Notes under the pieces: generated by a model | Databases searched by the model: none | Told to the model about the DNA's origin: nothing | The model's input: only the letters and a program-made list of their open reading frames with translations | Part shown: piece after piece, positions 16,327 to 26,200 of the stretch | Position numbering within the stretch: position 1 is the stretch's first letter | How the letters are laid out: each line of letters starts with the position of its first letter | Program-made: the position numbers and the translations under genes | Source: Candidatus Bathyarchaeota archaeon | GTDB taxonomy: Archaea > Thermoproteota > Bathyarchaeia > Bathyarchaeales > Bathycorpusculaceae | Direction: 5' to 3' | Assembly: GCA_026014545.1 (NCBI GenBank) | Contig: JAOZIH010000003.1 | Coordinates: 1-64,000 of the forward strand | Length of the DNA: 64,000 nt

Positions 16327-17612
16327 TGGAGGTCTGGAAATCCTCAGCGCTTCCGCCAAACTGGCTCAAACGGCAAGCGACAAGTGAAACGGTAAGCGAG
16401 CAGATTGAAAGCGACGTTAAAGCCATAATCAGTTTGGTAAGAGAAAAGGGCGACGTCGCTCTGGTTGAGCTAACTGCAAAATTCGATAAAGTCAGCTTGG
16501 ACGCGGGGGATTTGCGGGTTAAGCCCGATGAGGTTGAAGCAGCTTATCGAGAGGTTAGCGAGGAGCAGATTTCCGCGCTGAAGCTAATGAAAGAGAAAGT
16601 CAGCGCGTTTGAAAGTCTAAAGCTGAAGCAGGCAACACTGAAAACCTCCAAAGACGGCATTACCATTCAAAGTGTTCTGCGCCCAATCGAAAGCGTAGGC
16701 TGCTATGTGCCCGGCGGCTTAGCCGCTTATCCAAGCACGTTAATCATGACTGCAGTGCCCGCGAAAGTGGCTGGCGTCTCTCGGATAGTAGTGTGCTCGC
16801 CGCCTAACGCTAAGGGCGCGGTGAATCCGCTGGTGCTTGTTGCCGCGGACATCTGCGGCGTTACTGAAGTCTATAAAGTTGGCGGAGCCCAAGCAATTGC
16901 CGCTTTAGCCTACGGCACAGGAACAATTAAGCCCGTCAAAAAAATCGTGGGTCCAGGAAACAGATACGTTACAGTTGCAAAGATTCTTGTTTCAAAGGAT
17001 GTTGCGGTTGACATGCCCGCTGGGCCAAGCGAAGTTCTCGTGATAGCCGATGACACCGCTGACCCTGAGCTTATTGCTCTTGACATGATTTCTCAGGCTG
17101 AGCACGGCGCGGACAGCGTCGCTGGTTTGATAACGCCGTCTGAAAAGCTTGCAGAGGAAGTGCAGCGTTGGCTGGAGAAAATCGTTGCTGCAGCCGAGCG
17201 GCGCGAAATAGTTGCCGCAGCGCTGGAGAAGTATGGATTCATAATAACCTGTAAAGACTTGGCGGAAGCTGTCGAGTTGGCTAATGCGTTTGCGCCGGAG
17301 CACATTGAGATAATGACGCGAGGCGCTGAAAAAATAGCAGAGAAAATCACGACTGCAGGTCTCATCCTTGTTGGCGCGTACAGTCCTGTTGCCTTAAGCG
17401 ATTACGCCAGTGGCACAAATCATGTTTTGCCCACGGGTGGCTTCGGTAGCGCGTTTTCAGGCTTATCAGCGCTTGACTTCGTAAGAAGAGTCAACATTGT
17501 TGAATGCTCACGGGAAGGTTTGCAGCGTGCACAGAAGCTTGTGGCGGTTATGACTGCAGCGGAGAACCTTCCTAATCACTATAAGGCCTTGGAAGCGAGA
17601 TTGAGAAAATGA
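16308..17612 (+). CDS. hisD: histidinol dehydrogenase
   Basis: Zinc- and NAD-dependent oxidation of histidinol to histidine, the last two steps of the pathway. Visible motifs are CYVPGGLAAYPSTLIM, VGGAQAIAALAYGTG, the GPGNRYVT loop, DMPAGPSEVLV, the zinc/catalytic region SQAEHGADS, the catalytic FAPEHIEI, and SDYASGTNHVLPTGG. The length (434) is normal. It starts with GTG at 16308 after AAGGAAACA, overlapping hisG by 19 bp; a GTG at 16326, overlapping the hisG stop, is the other possible start. Confidence 0.95.
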   Translation: MRNQALVEVWKSSALPPNWLKRQATSETVSEQIESDVKAIISLVREKGDVALVELTAKFDKVSLDAGDLRVKPDEVEAAYREVSEEQISALKLMKEKVSAFESLKLKQATLKTSKDGITIQSVLRPIESVGCYVPGGLAAYPSTLIMTAVPAKVAGVSRIVVCSPPNAKGAVNPLVLVAADICGVTEVYKVGGAQAIAALAYGTGTIKPVKKIVGPGNRYVTVAKILVSKDVAVDMPAGPSEVLVIADDTADPELIALDMISQAEHGADSVAGLITPSEKLAEEVQRWLEKIVAAAERREIVAAALEKYGFIITCKDLAEAVELANAFAPEHIEIMTRGAEKIAEKITTAGLILVGAYSPVALSDYASGTNHVLPTGGFGSAFSGLSALDFVRRVNIVECSREGLQRAQKLVAVMTAAENLPNHYKALEARLRK

Positions 17613-18730
17613 ACACGAAAGGTAAGGACTGGCTGAAAGAAAAGCTTGCCGAAATAGAAGCCCTAGAGAGCTATGCGCCTGAGAAGACGATAGGAGGCGT
17701 AGCGAAGGAGTATGGGCTTTCGCCCGCCAGCATCATTAAGCTCAACTTTAACGAAAACCTCTACATACCACGAGAAAAAATAGCTGCGCTCCTGAAGGAA
17801 GTGGCTGAGGAATGCGACCTGCGGCTTTACCCACAGGAAGAGGAAGAGCAGCTGCGCGTGGCCATCGCCAAATATCTTCAGTTGAAGCCCGCGAATGTTG
17901 CCGTGGGAAACTCCAGCGACGAAGTAATGGACCGAATTACGCGGCTATTCTTGGATAAAGGCGATGTAGCCGTAACGTTTACGCCAACCTTCAGCGTCTT
18001 CCGCTACTGCGTGCGCTACAATGGCGCCGAATACGCGACAGCGCCACTTCAGAAAGGCTTTAAGCTTGACGTTGAAGGGTTACGCGCTGCCTTCACACCT
18101 GAAACAAGGCTACTGTATCTGTGCTCACCGAACAACCCAACTGGAAACCAGTTTGCCCCTGAGGAGATTGAGGCTTTAATTGAGGATTTTCCGGGTTTGG
18201 TGATGATTGACGAGGCTTATGGCGAATACGCCGACTACTCTGCTGTGCCGCTCATAGGCAAGTATGAGAATCTCGTTGTTTTGCGAACTTTCTCAAAGGC
18301 CTTCGGCTTAGCTGGGCTTAGACTCGGCTACGCCGTGGCTAATCCGACGCTGGCAAAGGCCATTAACAAAATTCCAGCGCCCTACGCAATCAACGTGGTA
18401 TCTTTGACGATGGGCAGGAAGCTGCTGGAGAACGTTGGCATAATGCAGGAGGCTGTTGCTGCGTTGAAGGCTGAACGGAGAAAACTGATAAGCAGGCTAA
18501 ATGAGATAAGAGGTGTGGAGGCGTTCGATTCGCAGGCAAACTTTGTGCTCATCAACACAAGCAAGCCGCATGAGGATGTCTACGTTAATTTGCTGAAGAA
18601 GGGCATAATCATAAAGAAGCTTGGGCGCCTATTAATGTACGAGAATTGTCTCAGAGTCACGGTCGGTCTGCCTGAAATGAACGTGAAGCTCCTGAACGCG
18701 TTAAAAGAGAGTTTAGGTGAAGAGGCATGA
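17609..18730 (+). CDS. hisC: histidinol-phosphate aminotransferase
   Basis: PLP-dependent class I/II aminotransferase, 373 residues, converting imidazole acetol phosphate to histidinol phosphate. The fold is recognisable from IKLNFNENLY, the SPNNPTGN motif, DEAYGEY and the PLP-lysine segment RTFSKAFGLAGLRLGY. It overlaps hisD by four bases and hisB by four bases (ATGA). Position in the his operon supports the assignment over other aminotransferases. Confidence 0.95.
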   Translation: MNTKGKDWLKEKLAEIEALESYAPEKTIGGVAKEYGLSPASIIKLNFNENLYIPREKIAALLKEVAEECDLRLYPQEEEEQLRVAIAKYLQLKPANVAVGNSSDEVMDRITRLFLDKGDVAVTFTPTFSVFRYCVRYNGAEYATAPLQKGFKLDVEGLRAAFTPETRLLYLCSPNNPTGNQFAPEEIEALIEDFPGLVMIDEAYGEYADYSAVPLIGKYENLVVLRTFSKAFGLAGLRLGYAVANPTLAKAINKIPAPYAINVVSLTMGRKLLENVGIMQEAVAALKAERRKLISRLNEIRGVEAFDSQANFVLINTSKPHEDVYVNLLKKGIIIKKLGRLLMYENCLRVTVGLPEMNVKLLNALKESLGEEA

Positions 18731-19302
18731 GGAAAGGGGAAGTGTATAGGCAAACGAAGGAAACCGAAGTCCAGGTAAGCGTAAACCTTGAAGGAGAAGG
18801 AAAAGCTGTTGCTGACACGGGTGTGGCATTCCTTGACCACCTGATTACCTCGCTGGCAACGCACAGCATGATAGACATAAACGTCAACGTCAAAGGCGAC
18901 CTAAGGCACCACGCAGTTGAAGATTTAGCCATAGGCTTAGGCGAAGCTCTGAACAAAGCCTTAGGCAGCCGGGAGGGCATAGCACGCTTCGGCTACGCGG
19001 CAACGCCCATGGATTGTTCGTTGGCTTGGGCTGCCGTCGACCTCGTGAAGCGCCCGTACTTTAAGGTTGATTTGAAGCTGCGCGGCAAAAAAATCGAAGA
19101 CATGCCCACAGAAGACATCAACCACTTTTTCGAGTCGTTGGCCACTTCGCTCTGCGCAAACGTGCACATCTTCGTTCAGTACGGCAGCAACGACCACCAC
19201 AAGGCAGAGGCCGCGGTTAAAGCCTTAGCGCTGGCGCTGAGGCAGGCAGTGGCTGCTGACCCCCGACGGAAGGGAGTGCCAAGCAGTAAAGGTGTAATTT
19301 GA
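18727..19302 (+). CDS. hisB: imidazoleglycerol-phosphate dehydratase
   Basis: 191 residues, the stand-alone dehydratase form without the histidinol-phosphatase domain found in enterobacterial HisB. The manganese-binding motifs DHLITSLATHSMID, DLRHHAVEDLAIGLGEAL and DHHKAEAAVKA are all present. The ATG overlaps the hisC stop; the stop overlaps the hisH start (TGATG). The histidinol-phosphate phosphatase must be encoded elsewhere. Confidence 0.95.
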   Translation: MRKGEVYRQTKETEVQVSVNLEGEGKAVADTGVAFLDHLITSLATHSMIDINVNVKGDLRHHAVEDLAIGLGEALNKALGSREGIARFGYAATPMDCSLAWAAVDLVKRPYFKVDLKLRGKKIEDMPTEDINHFFESLATSLCANVHIFVQYGSNDHHKAEAAVKALALALRQAVAADPRRKGVPSSKGVI

Positions 19303-19907
19303 TGCCTCAGGCGGTAATATTCGATTATGGAGTTGGAAACCTTCTAAGCTTGAAGTGCGCTTTGGAGAAGGTAGGGTTAAAAACGAAAATTACCACGTCA
19401 GCGCAGCAATTACGCGACGCAGATGCCATCGCGCTACCTGGCGTTGGCAACTTTTCTGCCGCAGCCGCTAAACTCGATGTCGTGAAAGAGCCGCTGCTGA
19501 CCGCCGTGGAGAGTGGCAGGCCTTTACTTGGAGTATGCTTGGGGTTGCAGCTTTTCTTTGAGGAAAGCGAGGAAGGACCAGGCAGGGGCTTGGCTCTTTT
19601 CAAGGGCAAAACCGTCAGGCTACGTGGCCAAGTGAAGGTGCCGCACATGGGCTGGAACACGCTTCGCATAGTCAAACCTAACGAGTTCTTCGACGGCGTT
19701 GCTGACGGGGCGTACGTGTATTTTGTTCATTCGCTTTATCCTGTACCCGATGATAAGCAGATTATTGCTGCTGAAACAGAGTACGACTTAACGTTCACTT
19801 CTGCGGTTGCCAGCAAAAACGTGTATGGCACTCAGTTTCACCCGGAGAAATCAGGCAGTGTCGGCTTGAAGATTCTCGAAAACTTTGCTAAGATAGTGAA
19901 AAGGTGA
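19302..19907 (+). CDS. hisH: imidazole glycerol phosphate synthase, glutaminase subunit
   Basis: Class I glutamine amidotransferase that supplies ammonia to HisF. The catalytic triad is visible: Cys in GVCLGLQLFFE (about residue 80), and His and Glu in QFHPEKSGSVG near the C-terminus. VPHMGWN is also conserved. 201 residues. The ATG at 19302 overlaps the hisB stop, and the stop overlaps the hisA start. Confidence 0.95.
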   Translation: MPQAVIFDYGVGNLLSLKCALEKVGLKTKITTSAQQLRDADAIALPGVGNFSAAAAKLDVVKEPLLTAVESGRPLLGVCLGLQLFFEESEEGPGRGLALFKGKTVRLRGQVKVPHMGWNTLRIVKPNEFFDGVADGAYVYFVHSLYPVPDDKQIIAAETEYDLTFTSAVASKNVYGTQFHPEKSGSVGLKILENFAKIVKR

Positions 19908-20641
19908 CCCGCCAATTGCAGTTGATTCCAGCCATTGACTTAATGCGCGGCAAAATCGTTAGGCTTACACGCGGCGACCCCAAGACAGCTAAGGTGTACG
20001 ACCAGTTCGGCGGGCCTGTGGAAACCGCGAGAAAGTGGCAGGCGGATGGCGCTGGAAAACTGCACATTATAGATTTGGACGCGACTTTCGGCGCTGGAGA
20101 CAATCTGTCTGTCATAGCGGAAATCGTAAAGAGCGTGGATTTGCCCATTCAGGTTGGCGGCGGAATCCGCACCGTGGACGCTGCGAGACGGCTGCTGCGG
20201 CTGGGCATAAGCCAAGTTATCCTTGGCGCGTTAGCCTTCAGCAATCCAGCGGCGATAACGCAGATTCAGCGTGAATTCGGCGCAGAAGCCGTGATTGTGG
20301 CTTTAGATAATAAAGGCGGAAAAATAATGGTTGAGGGCTGGAGAACAGAAACCTCTATGCACGTAAAAGCGGCGATGGAAAAGTTCACTGCGCTTGGCGT
20401 TCGCATGTTCCTCATAACTTCCATAACCAAGGATGGAACCCTTTCAGGTCCAGACTTTGAAACGCTTAGAAAAGCCTGCGGGCATCCGAATGTGGAGGTA
20501 ATTGCAGCTGGCGGAATCGGAGGCTTAAACGATTTAACAGCGCTAAACAGGATAGGCGTTAAAGGCGTAGTTATCGGCAAAGCCTTATACGAAGGCAGAT
20601 TCACGCTAAAAGAGGCGCTAAAAAGCATAGGAGAAGCTTAA
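19904..20641 (+). CDS. hisA: ProFAR isomerase
   Basis: Beta-alpha-barrel enzyme, 245 residues, homologous to HisF. The first-strand aspartate is in IPAIDLMRGK and the second-half aspartate in SITKDGTLSGPD, with phosphate loops VGGGIRT and AAGGIGG. GTG start overlapping the hisH stop. Some archaeal homologues also act in tryptophan synthesis (PriA), but the his operon position favours HisA. Confidence 0.94.
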   Translation: MTRQLQLIPAIDLMRGKIVRLTRGDPKTAKVYDQFGGPVETARKWQADGAGKLHIIDLDATFGAGDNLSVIAEIVKSVDLPIQVGGGIRTVDAARRLLRLGISQVILGALAFSNPAAITQIQREFGAEAVIVALDNKGGKIMVEGWRTETSMHVKAAMEKFTALGVRMFLITSITKDGTLSGPDFETLRKACGHPNVEVIAAGGIGGLNDLTALNRIGVKGVVIGKALYEGRFTLKEALKSIGEA

Positions 20642-20644
20642 GCT

Positions 20645-21448
20645 ATGGCGTTGGCGAAGCGGATAATTCCCTGCTTGGATGTTGACCATGGAAAAGTGGT
20701 TAAGGGAATAAACTTTGTAAACTTGAAGCGGGCAGGCGACCCTGTCGAATTGGCGAAGCGTTACTCAGACGAGGGCGCAGACGAACTCGTTTTCCTCGAC
20801 ATAACGGCTTCCGCTGAGAAAAGGGATATCCTGCGGGGCGTTGTGGAGGGCGTGGCGAAAGCCATAAACATTCCCTTCACTGTTGGCGGCGGAATCCGCA
20901 GTGTCGCCGACGCTCGGCTGATTCTCTGCAGCGGCGCAGACAAGGTCTCCGTGAACACCGCAGCGGTGGAAAACCCGCAGTTGATAAGGGAGCTTGCCGA
21001 GGTGTTTGGGCAGCAGTGCGTTGTGGTGGCTATCGATGCAAAACGGAGACGCGAGCAAAGCGCGGATAAAATAACCGTGGAGACAAGCGAGGGCGCTGTC
21101 TGGTTCGAGGTTTACACTTACGGCGGAAGAAAACCCACGGGCATAGACGCCGTCGAGTGGGCTTTGCGGGCTGAGCGGCTTGGCGCCGGAGAGTTTCTGA
21201 TAACCTCTATGGACAGGGATGGCACAGAAGACGGCTACGACATAGAGTTGACACGCACCATTTCTGAGCGAGTTAACGTTCCCGTCATCGCAAGCGGCGG
21301 CGCGGGAAAACCAGAACATTTCCTCCAAGTCTTCACGGATGGGAAGGCTGAAGCAGCGCTGGCTGCTTCAGTTTTCCACTACAACAAATATCCAGTTCCA
21401 ATTGTAAAGGAATTTCTGCGCAAGCAGGGGGTGAATGTTAGACCGTGA
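20645..21448 (+). CDS. hisF: imidazole glycerol phosphate synthase, cyclase subunit
   Basis: Beta-alpha-barrel cyclase, 267 residues, using ammonia from HisH to form imidazole glycerol phosphate and AICAR. Catalytic aspartates are in [14 protein letters not shown] and [12 protein letters not shown]; phosphate loops are VGGGIRS and ASGGAG. Starts four bases after the hisA stop and overlaps hisI by four bases. Confidence 0.96.
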   Translation: MALAKRIIPCLDVDHGKVVKGINFVNLKRAGDPVELAKRYSDEGADELVFLDITASAEKRDILRGVVEGVAKAINIPFTVGGGIRSVADARLILCSGADKVSVNTAAVENPQLIRELAEVFGQQCVVVAIDAKRRREQSADKITVETSEGAVWFEVYTYGGRKPTGIDAVEWALRAERLGAGEFLITSMDRDGTEDGYDIELTRTISERVNVPVIASGGAGKPEHFLQVFTDGKAEAALAASVFHYNKYPVPIVKEFLRKQGVNVRP

Positions 21449-21774
21449 TAAATGAAGACTTGCTTAAGAAGCTGGACTTCGAAAAGGGCGGCGGACTCAT
21501 CCCCGTGGTGGTGCAGGACGCCACGACGAAGGCGGTGCTTATGCTGGCTTACGCAAACAAGGAAGCACTTGAGAAAACGCTGAGCACGGGCTACGCGCAC
21601 TACTGGAGTCGTTCGCGGAACCAGTTATGGATGAAAGGCGAAACCTCGGGGCACACGCAGAAAATCAAAGCCATACTCGTAGACTGTGATTACGACGCGC
21701 TGCTTTACGTTGTGGAGCAGAAAGGACCCGCATGTCATACGGGAAACAAAACATGCTTCTACAGCAAGCTATAA
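21445..21774 (+). CDS. hisI: phosphoribosyl-AMP cyclohydrolase
   Basis: 109 residues, the stand-alone zinc cyclohydrolase that opens the adenine ring of PR-AMP. The motifs [29 protein letters not shown], the metal site DCDYDALL and the cysteines in [12 protein letters not shown] are present. GTG start overlapping the hisF stop. The partner activity, PR-ATP pyrophosphohydrolase (hisE), is neither fused to it nor adjacent. This is the last gene of the operon. Confidence 0.95.
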   Translation: MINEDLLKKLDFEKGGGLIPVVVQDATTKAVLMLAYANKEALEKTLSTGYAHYWSRSRNQLWMKGETSGHTQKIKAILVDCDYDALLYVVEQKGPACHTGNKTCFYSKL

Positions 21775-21798
21775 AACGTCGCTTACCTGCTTTTCTAT

Positions 21799-21846
21799 AC
21801 CCTCTATAGGTTTCTGCAATGAATTTCTAATATGCGCCAAATATGA
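21799..21846 (-). repeat. dispersed intergenic repeat, copy C (inverted)
   Basis: Read on the minus strand it has the same landmarks as the copy at 5676: TCATATTTGGCG at 21846, TATTAG, then GCAGAAACCTATAGAGGG ending near 21799, without indels. It lies between hisI and the next gene, just before a TTTTAAATAAG TATA-like box at about 21864. Confidence 0.75.
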
Positions 21847-21912
21847 AGGCGCGGCACAGCACCTTTTAAATAAGTCACTATTAAAGTTAAACCAGACAAG
21901 GGGTTGCATGCG

Positions 21913-23169
21913 ATGTCTGAAGTAGCGAAAGGTAAACGCGCGCTTTGTGAGAAAGAAATCGAGGTTGAAGGGCACCTCATAGACTCTATGATTCTCACGA
22001 GGATTTGGGACCGCATAATCGAGCTTGGCGGAGACTTTGAGACGCTGGAGTTCAGGGTTGGGAAGCATAAAACGGACACCAGCTATGCGCGAATACTTGT
22101 TAAGGGTCGGAGCCCGCAGCATCTGGAGAATATACTGAAAGAGATTTATCCGCTTGGAGCCGTTCCATTCCGCACCGCTGAGGTTAAGGTTGAACCGGCG
22201 CCTGAGGCCATGGTTTTCCCAGACAATTTCTATTCAACAACGAATAATCCAACGCAGGTGTACTTCAAGGGCGAATGGATTGAAGTTGAAGGCATAATGA
22301 TGGATAAGGTCATAGTCATAGATCCCCAAGCGAAAAGGGCGTTCTGCAAGCCCATTCGGGAAGTCAAGAAAGGCGACCTAATCGTGGTAGGCGAAGAGGG
22401 CATACGCGTCAAGCCGCCTGAGCGGCCCCGTGAAAGCACGGGCATATTTAAGTTCATGAGCAGCGGCGCCTCAAGCGAGAAGCCCGCAACTGCCATAATT
22501 AAGCAGATAGCCCAAGACCTCTATAACGTGAAGAAATCAGGCGGAAAAGTCGCAGTGGTCGCCGGCCCCGCAGTGGTGCACACGGGCGCTGCAGCAGCGC
22601 TTGCCATGCTCATCCGCGAGGGCTTCGTCGACGTGCTGTTATCGGGCAATGCGCTGGCAGTCCACGATGTGGAGGCTGATTTGCTGAAGACTTCGCTGGG
22701 CGTCTCGCTGAGGGAGGGCACAGCGGCCATCGGCGGATGCCGCCATCATCTCGTAGCTATAAACACTATCTACAAGGCTGGCGGCCTCAAAGCCGCAGTG
22801 GAGAAGGGCATACTAAAAAGCGGGATAATCTACGAATGCGTCAAGAAAGGCGTGCCCTTTGTTTTGGCGGGCTCTATCCGAGACGACGGGCCATTGCCGG
22901 ATGTGATAACAGATACGGTGGTGGCGCAGCAGAAGTATAAAGAGCATCTGAAGGACGTTACCATGGTGCTGATGCTGGCGTCAACGCTGCACGCCATAGC
23001 AGTAGGCAACATGCTACCCTCCACTGTCAAGCTTGTATGCCTCGACATTAACCCTGCCGCAGTGACGAAGCTTCTGGACAGAGGCTCAACCCAAGCAGTA
23101 GGCGTAATCACCGACATCGGCACCTTCCTGCCGCTGCTAGCGGAAGAAATCAAAAAACTAAACAAATAA
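21913..23169 (+). CDS. ornithine cyclodeaminase family protein (TIGR00300/LOR-SDH-like)
   Basis: About 418 residues of the archaeal family formerly called LOR/SDH conserved-region proteins, to which the Methanococcus ornithine cyclodeaminase (proline from ornithine) belongs. Visible are an N-terminal region with EVEGHLIDSMILTRIWD, a Rossmann-like segment VAVVAGPAVVHTGAAAALA, SGNALAVHD, GSIRDDGPLPDV and VCLDINPAAVTKLLDRG. The ATG at 21913 is preferred to the TTG at 21904. It stands alone behind its own TATA box. Ornithine as substrate is inferred from the family; other amidino-group chemistry occurs in bacterial relatives. Confidence 0.8.
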   Translation: MSEVAKGKRALCEKEIEVEGHLIDSMILTRIWDRIIELGGDFETLEFRVGKHKTDTSYARILVKGRSPQHLENILKEIYPLGAVPFRTAEVKVEPAPEAMVFPDNFYSTTNNPTQVYFKGEWIEVEGIMMDKVIVIDPQAKRAFCKPIREVKKGDLIVVGEEGIRVKPPERPRESTGIFKFMSSGASSEKPATAIIKQIAQDLYNVKKSGGKVAVVAGPAVVHTGAAAALAMLIREGFVDVLLSGNALAVHDVEADLLKTSLGVSLREGTAAIGGCRHHLVAINTIYKAGGLKAAVEKGILKSGIIYECVKKGVPFVLAGSIRDDGPLPDVITDTVVAQQKYKEHLKDVTMVLMLASTLHAIAVGNMLPSTVKLVCLDINPAAVTKLLDRGSTQAVGVITDIGTFLPLLAEEIKKLNK

Positions 23170-23230
23170 CGCCATTATAATGAGTTTAGCAAAGCATATT
23201 ACATTCTAAATTGAAACTAAATAGTGGCTG

Positions 23231-26200
23231 ATGGCTCTGATGGAGAAGGAGCAAGCTAAAGAAAAAATTCAGCAGCTGATAGAAAATTATAATCAAATTG
23301 TTAGCAGAGGGAAAAAGTCTCAGTATAGTGAGGCGGATGTGGGTTCTAAGTTTATACTTCCGCTTTTAAGCGCGTTAGGTTGGGATGTTACTAAGATAGA
23401 GGATGTTAAGGAACAGCGGAGAACATTGTCAGGTGTCGCGGATTATTCTCTACTAAATATTGGTAGTACCTCGAAAATATTTTTAGAACTGAAAAAGTTT
23501 GATGAGGATTTAGATGGCTATCGGCGTGTGGGTGGTAGGATTAAGAGTTTTGCACAAATAACGATTGATTATGCTTGGCAATCGAAGGCTGATTGGGCTG
23601 TTTTGACGAATTTTGAGGAACTCCGGTTGTATTATTCGCGAGTGAAGAAACCTGAAGAGGGTTTAATTTTTAAGTTGAGATATGACAAGTATGTTTCAGC
23701 GTTTGATAAGCTCTGGCTTCTTTCTAAGGAAAGTGTTGTTTCTGGGCTACTTGATACTTATGAAAAAAGGCGATTGAGGCGAGATGTAGATGAAGAGCTT
23801 CTAAAAGATCTTGTTTATAATCGCAGATTGCTGGTTTCAAATATCCGCAAGAACCACCCCCAACTTTCCAAAGATGAGGTAAATGAAGCTACCCAGAAAA
23901 TTCTGGACAGACTCATGTTTATCCGAAGTTGCGAAGATAGGCAAATAATTCCTGCTGAGAGTCTTTGGACTCAGTTTTCTGTTTGGCAGAAAATTGCAAT
24001 AGATAAGACTGTTCGAACGTTCATGATGGATTTGAAGAACATCTTTAGAGATTTTGATGCAGTCTATAATGGAAAATTGTTTGCGCCACATCTTTGTGAG
24101 GATTTGCAAATTGATAACGATGTTTTAGAAGCAATACTGTCTTCGTTATACAACTATAATTTTGATTTGATTCCTGTTGACGTTTTAGGCAATGCCTATG
24201 AGCTATACATTGGTACGATAGTTAAAGAGAAAGAAGGTACACTGAAAGAAGATGAACTTACTTTAGTCGAAGATCCAACTATCCGGAAAAAGCATGGAAT
24301 CTACTATACTCCTGAGTACGTGGTTGATTACATAGTTAGAAATACCTTGGGCAAAATGTTGGAAAAGTGTAAAACTGTTGAAGAAGTTTCAAAAATTAAG
24401 GTGCTTGATCCAGCTTGCGGTTCAGGATCTTTCCTGATAAAGGCTTTTGATGTGATAAAAGAATGGTATGATAATTACAACAAGCAGAACCGACGTGGGG
24501 CTACCCCGAACACTCTTGATGCTCACTTGCAAGCAATCTCGGACGTTGAAGAGAAAATATTGACTGAAAACCTTTATGGAGTTGACCTTGATCCGCAAGC
24601 GGTTGAAATAACGATGCTTAATCTCAGTTTAAAAGCAGTTAAACCTAGAAAAAAGCTTCCCTTCATGGGAGATCATATAAAATGTGGGAACTCGATTATT
24701 TTTGGAACAGCTGAAAAGCTAAACGAGTATTTTGGCGAAAAATGGCCAGAAAATAAGCCATTTAATTGGGAAAAAGAATTTCCAGAAGTTTTTGCTCAAG
24801 GCGGCTTTGATATAATAATCGGGAATCCTCCATATTATAGTATGGAAACTCGGAAAAAAGAAGAGCAAAAGTACTTTCAGAATTTTAAACCAGATGTGTA
24901 TAGAGGTAAAAACGATGTTTATTATTATTTCATTGCTTGCGGGCTTGATCTTCTTAAAAATAATGGAAAATTAAGTTTTATCGTCGAAAGATATTGGTTA
25001 GAAGCTACATATGGAGATAAACTCAGACAGAAAATACTAGACAATGCCGTCATAGAAGAGATCATAGATTTTGGAAAGCTACAAATTTTCCGTGATTCTG
25101 GAAATCATACGTGTATATTTGTTCTCAATAAAAATGTGGAGCAAAAAGGAAAGCGCCAAAATATGATTAAGGTCGTTAGAGTCGGCGAATGGAATAAGTC
25201 ACCTGAAGAATTACTCACTTTCATTAAAACACATAAAAACCAAGAACATAAAGATGCATCAATTCATATTTTTAATTTGCCACAAAACACTCTAAGCTCT
25301 CAGCAATGGGTTTTGGCTACTTTAGAGTGGCAATTTCTACTTAAGAAAATTGAAAAGAATTCTTGGAAACTTGGCGATCTGTGCGAAATTGAACAAGGGC
25401 CCAAATCTGGACTAAATGAGGTTTTTGCTATTACCCAAAGGCAAATTCATGAATATAATCTCGAACCGCGACTATTAAGAAAGTTGATAAAGAATAGCGA
25501 CATTCGAAGATATTACATTGATTGGAAAGGTAAATACCTAATTTACACAACAGATGAAACGAATATAGACGAATACCCTTCAACACGTGAGTATCTTAGA
25601 AGATTCTACGGAAAATTGGTTAAAAGAGCAGAAGTTAAAGATAATTTATATCCTTGGTATAGACTCCAGAGACCAAGAAAACAAAAGTTGTTCGACTCTT
25701 CTGAAAAAATTGTTGTTCCTTATAGAGCACCAGAGAATCGCTTTGCATATGATAATCAACAATTTTTCAATGATGGTGGCGACATTAGAGTCATTGTTCC
25801 TAGGCCGCAATGTCCAGTTAACATCAAATATATTTTAGGTTGTCTAAATTCAAAACTGCTTAATTTCTTTTATCGTTTTATTGGAAGACCAAAGGGTGAA
25901 ATTCTGGAATATTTTGTAGAGCCACTACGAAAATTGCCCATCCATAAAATCGAGTTCTTGAATCCTGAAGAAAAACGGAAACATGATGAGTTAGTAGAAC
26001 TTGTTGATAAGATGCTTTCTCTAAATATGCAAGTAAATAAAATAGACACTAATTTTGAGAAATATCTTACTGAGCCAATAATGGGGTACATTAATTTTAA
26101 AAATTACTACAACAAACTTGACATAAAAGACAAAGAGGCATTAGATAAGACAAGCATTGGAACTATCAAACGAGTTAAAGTAGAAGAGCAAGATTCTTGG

